From assembly GCF_000715075.1 (NCBI RefSeq), contig NC_134085.1, forward strand, positions 133,252,060 to 133,316,059: 64,000 nucleotides of DNA, read 5' to 3'. The notes below the pieces were generated by a model. The model saw only the letters and a list, made by a program, of their open reading frames with translations, ran no database searches and was not told the DNA's origin. Made by a program: the position numbers and the translations under genes. How positions within the stretch are numbered: position 1 is the first letter of the stretch; each line of letters begins with the position of its first letter. Below are positions 57,182 through 64,000 of the stretch, one piece after another. The DNA is from Nicotiana tabacum (lineage: Eukaryota > Streptophyta > Magnoliopsida > Solanales > Solanaceae).

Positions 57182-57849
57182 TTACACATAATATCTCTTG
57201 ATTGCGTCAGAATTGATAGCCATGTCGATGCATCTTCCCTCGACATCTGTCAGACATAAGGCACCGTTGGATAACACTCTGGTCACAATAAACGGCCCTT
57301 GCCAATTCAGGGCGAACTTGCCCTGTGCTTAGGCCTGATGTGGCAAGATTCGTTTCAGCACCTGCTATCCTACTTCAAATTTCCTGGGGCGCGCCTTCTT
57401 ATTATATGCTCTTGCCATCCTCTTTTGATATAACTGGCCAAGACATACTGCTGCCAATCTCTTTTCATCAATCAAGCTCAACTGCTCCAATCGGGCTTTG
57501 ACCCATTCATCATCATCAATCCCAGCCTCAGCGATAATCCGGAGGGACGGAATTTCTACTTCTGCTGGTATCACTACTTCAGTTCCGTACACTAACAAAT
57601 AAGGAGTTGCACCTACTGAAGTGCGGACAATAGTGCGATATCCCAACAATGCAAATGGTAACTTTTCGTGCCATTGCCTGGACCCTTCTACCATCTTCCT
57701 CAATAACTTCTTTATGTTCTTGTTGGCTGCCTCAATCACGCCATTCGCTTTGGGACGATACGGGGTGGAATTACGGTGTGTAATCTTGAACTGTTAACAT
57801 ACTTCTTTCATCAAACTGCTATTGAGATTAGCGCCATTGTCAACAATAA
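57182..57849 (-). pseudogene. pol: Integrase core (second half) and C-terminus (element E)
   Basis: VDNGANLNSS (about 57830) supplies the second Asp and MIEAANKNIKKLL (57700-57739) the Glu of the DDE triad. The C-terminal region KFALNWQGPF...DAIKRYYV ends at TAA 57182-57184. A TAA at about 57796-57798 and a TAG near 57330 interrupt. A one-base deletion near 57855 shifts the frame relative to the first half. Confidence 0.9.
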
Positions 57850-58344
57850 TCACTTTGGGATCCCAAATCTACAGATGATATGGGAATGAATGAAATCCAC
57901 CACTGCCTTCTTGGTTACCGACTTGAAAGTTTTAGCCTCAACCCACTTGGTGAAATAATCGATGGTGACCAGAATGAACCTATGACCATTAGAAGCTGCC
58001 GGCTCAATCGGTCCAATGACATCCATGCCCCATGCAACAAATGGCCATGGTACTGAAATTGTATGCAATTATGTTGGCGGAGAATGAATCAAATCTCCGT
58101 GTATCTGACACTGATGGCATTTTCGCACGAAATTGATACAATCACACTCCATAGTGAGCCAATAATACCCTGCTCGAAGAATCTTCTTCGCCAATACATA
58201 TCCGCTCATATGTGGCCCACAAACTCCCGCATGTACATATGTCATCACTGTCGTGGCTTGACCAACATCTATACATCTCAGCAATCCCAAATCTGGTGTT
58301 CTTTTGTATAACACTCCTCCACTGAGGAAAAATCCATTTGCCAA
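57850..58344 (-). pseudogene. pol: Integrase zinc-binding domain and first half of core (element E)
   Basis: HAGVCGPHMSG (about 58230) and CHQCQIHGD (about 58105) give the HHCC domain. WGMDVIGPIEP (about 58020-58035) carries the first catalytic Asp and VTIDYFTKWVEAK (about 57950) follows. A stop at 58066-58068 separates the two parts. Confidence 0.92.
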
Positions 58345-59000
58345 TCGCTGAATGGCTCTCTTTTGATCTCCGGTGGCCTACTCTAGGTATATCCCCATCC
58401 TGAGGTATTCCTTGACATCATAAAACCATGGCTCGCCATCCATTTCTTCCTCTATCATGTTGCAATAAGCATGCTGATCACGAACCTGGATATGCAACGG
58501 GTCAATATGAATTTTGTTTGGGTGGTGCAACATCGATGCTAAAGTGGCCAAAGCACCGGCAACCTAATTGTGAACTCTTGGAATGTGTCTGAACTCCACT
58601 GATCGAAATCGCTTGATCAGATCGTGCAAACATTGTCGATATGGTATAAGCTTCAAATCCCGTGTTTCCCATTCACCCTGGATTTGATGCACCAGGAGGT
58701 TCGAGTCTCCCAAGACCAAGACGTCCTAGACATCCATGTCTGCAGCTAACCGTAAGCCCAAAATGCATGCCTCATATTCAGCCATGTTATTGGTACAATA
58801 GAAATGTAGCTATGCCGTAACAGGATAATGATGTCCTGTTTCAGAAATAAGTACCGCTCCTATTCCAACTCCTTTCGCATTTGCGGTTCCATCAAAGAAG
58901 AGCTTCCAACCTGGTTCCTCAGATAATTCCAACTCATCTATATGCATCACTTCTTCATTAGGAAAATACGTCCTCAATGGCTCGTATTCTTCATCAACAG
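58345..59000 (-). pseudogene. pol: Second (archaeal-type) RNase H domain (element E)
   Basis: KLFFDGTANAKGVGIGAVL (about 58850-58905) has the first Asp, NNMAEYEACILGL (about 58745-58790) the Glu, and VLGDSNLLVHQIQGEWE (about 58680-58730) the second Asp. This extra RNase H between the RT/RNase H unit and integrase is typical of Tat elements. Stops at 58807-58809, near 58730, 58565 and 58380 break it. Confidence 0.9.
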
Positions 59001-59224
59001 GATTCTCAGCCAAGTGATCGGCCAATGCTTGGGCTTTCATGGCCGTCCTCGTCACATAGACGATGTCCAACTCCGTGAGTAATATTTTCCATTTCGCTAA
59101 CCTCCCTATGGGCATAGGCTTCTGGAAAATATACTTGAGTGGATCCAAGCGTGAAAGTATATGATGACAGATAATGTTTAAACTTCTGCACCACCCAAGT
59201 TAGGGCACAACACGTCTTCTCAAG
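59001..59224 (-). pseudogene. pol: End of first RNase H/connection (element E)
   Basis: LEKTCCALTWVVQKFKHYL (about 59165-59220) continues the first RNase H after a TAA at 59222-59224. A frame change near 59160 leads into LKYIFQKPMPIGRLAKWKILL and then the Glu/Asp-rich linker to the second RNase H. Confidence 0.82.
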
Positions 59225-60647
59225 TTAAGTGTACTTAACCTCATAGACCGTAAACTTCTTACTAAGATAATAGATGGCTTGCTCTTTCCTTCCTATGATA
59301 TCATGTTGCCCCAGTACGCAACCAAATGAATTCTCCAGTACCGTTAGATAGAGAATCAACGGTCTTCCTGGTTCAGGTGAGACCAACACAGGTGGGTTTG
59401 ATAGATACCCCTTGATTTGGTCGAAGGCTTCCTGACATTCTGCCATCCATTCTACCGCAGCATCTTTCTTCAGTAGCCGAAAAATGGGTTCACAAGTCGT
59501 CGTGAGTTGAGAGATGAACCTGCTGATATAATTCAACCTTCCCAACAGACTCATTACTTCTGTTTTGTTCTTCGGCGGTGGCAATTCCTGGATGGATTTG
59601 ATTTTTGATGGGTCCAACTCAATGCCTCGCCGACTGACAATAAATCCCAACAGCTTTCCAGATGGAACACCAAATGCACATTTGGCCGGGTTGAGCTTAA
59701 TGTCGTACCTTCGAAGTCTTTGGAAAAACTTCCTTAGGTCTGCCACGTGGTCTTCCTGATGCTTAGATTTTATGATCACATCATCTACGTACACCTCAAT
59801 CTCTTTGTGTATCATGTCATGAAACACTGTAGTCATTGCTCTCATGTACGCTGCTCCAGCATTCTTTAAGCCAAAAGGCATTACCCGGTAGCAATAAGTC
59901 CTCCACGGTGTAATGAAAGCCGTCTTTTCCGCATCTTCTTCATCCATCAGAATCTGATGATACCCAGCATAGCAATCCACAAAAGACCCAATCTCACGTC
60001 CGGCACAATTATCGATCAAGATATGGATGTTGGGTAATGGAAAGTTATCCTTTGGGCTTGCCTTGTTCAGATTGCGGTAATCGACACACACCCTGATCTT
60101 CCTATCTTTCTTCGGCACTGGCACCACATTAGCTAACCAATCAGGATATCGAGTGACCCGGATAACCTTTGCTTGCAGCTGCTTGGTTACTTCCTCTTTA
60201 ATCTTCACACTCATGTTTGTTTTGAACTTCCTCAATTTCTGCTTGACGGGAGGGCATGCCGGGTTAATAGGCAATTTGTGAACCACTAAATCCGTGCTTA
60301 ACCCCGGCATGTCATCATACGACCATGCAAAAATGTCTTTGAACTCAATAAGTGTTTTGATTAGTTCTTCCCTGATATTTGGTGCAATATGGATGCTTAT
60401 TTTAGTTTCCCTACCATCGTCTGCATCCCGTAAATTGATAGCTTCAGTGTCGTTCAAATTGGGCTTGGGTTTTTCTTCGAACTGGCTTAATTCTCTATTT
60501 ATCTCTTCAAAGGCTTCATTCTCATCGTATTCTGATTCATCATCATAATCGACCTCTTGTACAATTAGTTCGGAATCAGATTGATTTTTTAGACTAGGTT
60601 GAAGATCTGTTGTACATGCAATATCATTAGAATCAGTATAAAGAGAA
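59225..60647 (-). pseudogene. pol: Reverse transcriptase and degenerate RNase H (element E), exon 2
   Basis: A long open frame. After an acidic linker, RT blocks appear: VPVPKKDRKIRVCVDYRNLN (about 60065-60125), FVDCYAGYHQI (about 59955), FGLKNAGAAY (about 59850) and catalytic YVDD (about 59785-59796). The first RNase H has LYLTV where the usual catalytic Asp would be, consistent with the degenerate first RNase H of Tat elements. The hydrophobic start of the ORF (60648-60709) is best read as intron sequence, not as a signal peptide. Confidence 0.93.
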
Positions 60648-60828
60648 CTGTTCAGAAAGAGAAAAGAAGAAAACAGAATTAAAACAAAATAAAGAGAGAA
60701 AACTTTCACTTTATTAAAATGTGAGATAACAGAGTTTCACGCTTTTGTTGAATACAAAAATAAAACAAAACTGGATTACAACTCTGGAATAATCCAGAAA
60801 ACAAGAAAGAAAATCCAGAGCCTACTAC
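60648..60828 (-). other. Predicted 181-nt spliceosomal intron between protease and RT
   Basis: Minus strand: donor GTAGTAGG at 60828, pyrimidine-rich tract (TTTTCTTCTTTTCTCTTTC), acceptor ACAG ending 60648. The protease frame ends in TAG within this segment and the RT frame lies in another register. Removing exactly 181 nt joins the last two bases of a protease-side codon to 60647 and puts RT in frame. Ogre elements are known to carry an intron at this place. Predicted only. Confidence 0.75.
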
Positions 60829-61799
60829 CAAGACTCCCTCCGGGTAGGAAGAGGAGTAGCTGTCCAATTGTTGATATTGGCCCTAGGCCCCACAAACTGT
60901 ATATCTACCCTACTAGAACCTTCTCCAGCTTCTATCACGTTGACGTCGGCGAACAACCTTTCAAAACACTGATTCAAATCTCCATCTGACCCAATCAGAG
61001 GTCCGAGAATTTTGGGGACTGACAACCTTCTGATACCTGCTCTGACAAAGGATCTGGAAAGACGTGGAACTGGCTTGGGAAGAACCCAAACTTTCTTCTT
61101 CAACTTTCGGGCCTGCCTTACATCTGCTACCGTAGGCTTGAATCCTAGCCCAAAAGTGTCCAGGTTCTTGGGAAAAGAAACTGGCTGAACCATACCTTGA
61201 AGATCAACCCCCAAACCTTTACCTGGTACAAACCCGCAGTTTAGCATTTCTGAGGCTACCACGAAGGTCGCAGCTGCGATCCTAGGTAGTGGAAGGTCCT
61301 CGCCTTCAGAAATTTTATCCACTGAAACCGCGTCAAAAACCTGGTACACCCATGGACCTTTGTCGTCGTCAGTTTCAATGAATGGCACAATGGCATCACT
61401 CACAATGCATGTACCTTCATCCCCGTGCACCAATATCTCCTGCCTGTCCCATTCAAATTTCACCATCTGGTGCAATGTAGAAGGCACTACTTTGGCGGCA
61501 TGGATCCAGTGTCGCCCCAATAGAAGATTGTATGATACTGCCACGTCTACCACTTGGAATTCCATGGTGAATTCTACTGGACCAATGGTCAACCCCAGTA
61601 TGATATCACCCACCGTGTCGGTACCACCTCCATCGAATCCTCGGACGTAGACGTTGTTCTTGTGAATCCGGTCATGATCAACTTTCAGCTTGTTCAGAGT
61701 ACTCAAAGTACAGATGTTGGCGCTTGATCCAATATTAATCAATACTCGGGTGACCACTGAGTCTTCGCATTTCACGGTCAAGTATAGGGCTTTGTTGTG
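60829..61799 (-). pseudogene. pol: Aspartic protease with G-patch-like region (element E), exon 1 end
   Basis: VTRVLINIGSSANICTLS (about 61700-61755) aligns with the usual V-D-x-G-S-S-x-N active site of Tat proteases, but Asn (codon 61734-61736) replaces the catalytic Asp. A flap and a LLLGRHWIHAAKVVPS block follow (about 61490-61530). A Gly-rich stretch GFVPGKGLGVDLQG (about 61205-61245) resembles a G-patch, known between protease and RT in such elements. The frame is continuous with gag except for TAA at 61800-61802. Confidence 0.88.
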
Positions 61800-62912
61800 T
61801 TATGTACCCTCTACTGGCAATTCATCATCAGAAAACGTCACTCGGTTTACCTCGAAGATTTTGTGCACTATCCTCTCCAAGTGATTTACAGAGATTTTAT
61901 CCAGAACATGGGCCTCGTTCAGGATTTTCATCAGTGCCTGGCAATGATCGCTGGAATGGATCAGCAGTGATAGTAACGAAATCTGCGCTGGGGTCTTTCT
62001 TAACTGATCCACAATGGAGTAGTCTTGTGCCTTCATTTTCTTCAAAAACTCCTCAGCCTCTTCCTCCGTCACTGGCTTCTTTACCACCGCTGGGTTGGAC
62101 CTTCTTAAATCTACGGGAGCAAAACACCTTCCCGAACGAGTTAAGACCTGGGCCTCACATACTTCTTCCACAACCTCCTCCCCTTTGTACATTACCATAG
62201 CTTTACTGTAGCTCCATGGCACGACTTTCTCGCTGGTTATTGGCATCTGCATTACTGGCCTGATGACAACTGGCCCTATGCATGCTAGCTTGCTTGGTAC
62301 CCCTCGCACCGTTACTTTGACCGGCTCTGAATTCTTTGCAACAACACGCAAACTCTTCCCCATCACCACTACTGGCTTGACGTCTACCTTTTCCAACTGT
62401 ACCACCTCTTCTCTACCTGTCGAATTTTCTTTTGGACTGGAACGGATCATCATCACCGTTTGTGAGGGTTTCTTTAGCTCCCCTCCTTCGGGCGCAAGCT
62501 CGATCTTGTGGGTTTCGTGGTGTGCTGGCAACGGGTTCTGATTGATGTTGGGTGCCTCCGGTGTCTGAACCTCGATCTTGTTGGTGTCAATAAGATCTTG
62601 CACTGCACGTTTCAACTTCCAGCACTTCTCGGTATCATGTCTGGGAGCCCCCGAACAATACTCACAGCTTACCGAGTGGTCCATATTTTGGGGAAGGGGA
62701 TTCGGCAATCTGGGCTCAACAGGACTCAACAAACCTAACGGCCTTAATTTGTGGAACAAAGCAGTATAGGTTTCTCCCAACTCAGTGAATGTTCTTTGTC
62801 TCTGCACCCTTTCATTTCTGAAAGCTTGATTCCCCCAGAAACCTGGCCCTGCGGGATTCCTGTAGGACCTTGGTGGTGGATATATGTTTTGTAGAGGTGG
62901 ATATGTATTCTT
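61800..62912 (-). pseudogene. gag: Gag C-terminal part with zinc-binding motif (element E)
   Basis: Pro/Tyr-rich linker, then CEYCSGAPRHDTEKCW (about 62610-62660; CX2CX5HX4C), followed by KLKRAVQDLIDTNKI and a long basic/acidic linker to the protease. Ends at TAA 61800-61802, where the frame otherwise runs straight into protease. A one-base deletion near 62911 separates it from the N-terminal part. Confidence 0.85.
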
Positions 62913-64000
62913 GGAGGTGGATAGGTATTTTGGGGAGCCGGCGCGCGCCACTGTGGGCGAGCCAGAGGCTGGGTATATGTCCGGGCTTGATGGACGGAGA
63001 AATGTGGTTCTTGTGGTGGGTAGTAGGGTTGTGGGGGGTAATTTGGAGTGTGTGGGTAATTTGGGTAATGGGGTCTGGCTTGGTAGCGGGGGAAAAGACC
63101 TCTCGATCTCGACCAATTACCTGCCTCTATTGTTGCGACCTCTTCTCTTTTCTTCTTCCCGAGCGCACCTCCCATGCCGCTCTGAATGGCCTGAGTTATT
63201 GCTTTGATTGCCGAATAGCTCAGGATTTTGTTGGACTTAAGTCCCTCTTCAATCATACCGCCCATTTTTAAAACCTCGTTGAAAGATTTGCCAACTGACA
63301 TCACCAAGTGACCAAAGTAAGTTGGATCTAGAGTCTGCAGAAAGTAGTCCACCATTTCCCCCTCTCTCATCGGAGGATCAACTCTTGCTGCCTATTCTCT
63401 CCACCGGAACCCAAATTCTCTAAAGCTCTCTCCCGGCTTCTTCTCAAGTTTCAGCAATGTGAGACGGTCAGGGACGATCTCAAGGTTGTACTGGAAGTGA
63501 CCTGCGAATGCTTGTGCTAGATCGTCCCAGGTGTACCACCTGCTCGGATCCTGTCTTGTGTACCATTCCAGTGCAGACCCACTTAGACTTTGACCAAAGT
63601 AAGCTATTAGCAACTCATATTTACCACCTGCTCCTCTCATCTTGCTGCAAAACCCTCGCAGATGTGCAATTGGATCACTGTGCCCCTCGTATAGATCAAA
63701 CTTTGGCATCTTGAACCCTGCCAGTAATTGAACATCAGGGAAAGGACATAGATCTTTGTAAGCCACACTGACCTGATTGCCTAGCCCATGTATATTCCTG
63801 AAAGACTACTCCAGGCTTTTAAATTTTCAAAGCACTTCGTCCTGCTCCGGACCCTTAGCCGGCTTTTCAGTCTCCACGGGGATTTCAAAATGAGGATTAT
63901 AAGTATATGGCTCGGGTGCTTTGAGGGTAGGTTCAGGGGGTAATATTGGTTATCGTGAGCCTGTAACAACGGCCCACTGGATGATCTTTGTAACGTGGCT
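62913..64000 (-). pseudogene. gag: Gag capsid region (element E), continues beyond the window
   Basis: KMPKFDLYEGHSDPIAHLRGF (about 63640-63710), ALEWYTRQDPSRW (about 63540-63580), LTLLKLEKKPGESFREFGFRWRE (63392-63470) are capsid blocks of Tat/Ogre gag. EGEMVDYFLQTLDPTYFGHL and a Tyr/Pro-rich tail follow. TAG stops at about 63389 and 63807 replace Gln codons. The N-terminus lies beyond 64000. Confidence 0.88.

Larger units (their letters stand above)
51173..64000 (-). mobile_element. Element E: Ogre-like Tat-clade Ty3/gypsy retrotransposon (3' part)
   Basis: Minus-strand order from the right: gag, protease with glycine-rich G-patch-like region, predicted intron, RT, degenerate RNase H, second RNase H, integrase, long 3' UTR with tandem repeats, polypurine tract, 3' LTR. 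A second RNase H before integrase is a mark of the Tat clade, and an intron between protease and RT is a mark of Ogre elements. The 5' LTR and any extra upstream ORF lie beyond the window. Inserted into element D at CCCGG. Confidence 0.93.

Noticed and set aside
60648..60709. Apparent signal peptide (MKVFSLYFVLILFSSFLFL) at the start of the RT ORF
   Set aside because: It is the translation of the intron's pyrimidine tract; the retrotransposon RT needs no signal peptide and the protease frame splices in downstream of it.

Overview
The window looks like a fully repeat-derived stretch of a plant nuclear genome. It is most plausibly from the Solanaceae, perhaps Nicotiana; this is inferred from very long Tekay-type chromovirus LTRs, an Ogre/Tat element and a caulimovirid with a transactivator-like reading frame. 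I find no host gene, rRNA, tRNA or organellar segment. Every coding region found is a retroelement or pararetrovirus relic carrying stops and frameshifts.

Layout, left to right. (1) 1-1575: minus-strand LTR fragment of family C. (2) 1576-8726: element A, a decayed plus-strand Tekay chromovirus (gag zinc knuckle, protease, RT, RNase H, integrase, chromodomain) with its 3' LTR, joined tail to tail to the next element. (3) 8727-31384: element B, a minus-strand Tekay-related element with little or no pol (internal region about 2.7 kb). Its left LTR is split by two later LTR insertions: a plus-strand solo LTR (9450-12182, perfect 5-bp target duplication) and an 11-kb minus-strand LTR (13109-24083) that contains seven tandem copies of a roughly 1.4-kb unit. 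The right LTR of B keeps both empty sites. (4) 31385-35979: endogenous caulimovirid remnant (protease, RT, RNase H, transactivator-like region, promoter, leader). (5) 35980-47951: a large imperfect inverted repeat. Each arm of about 4.2 kb is a Tekay LTR plus caulimovirid promoter/leader/first ORF, and the spacer of about 3.6 kb holds a truncated minus-strand Tekay-like element. (6) 44806-51172: element D, a minus-strand Tekay chromovirus whose 3' LTR is part of the right arm. (7) 51173-64000: element E, a minus-strand Ogre-like Tat element inserted into D. It shows a 3' LTR, polypurine tract, long 3' UTR with a 50-bp minisatellite, a pol with two RNase H domains, a predicted 181-nt intron between protease and RT, and gag running off the window.

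The nesting gives a relative history: D entered the caulimovirid and E entered D; B acquired two LTR insertions; the caulimovirid/LTR block was duplicated in inverted orientation. Two features are not explained by ordinary element annotation. First, the Tekay-lineage LTRs carry arrays of short hairpin words whose stems differ between copies yet stay self-complementary. Second, one LTR has expanded internally into a higher-order tandem array. All calls come from reading the sequence alone; no database comparison was made.
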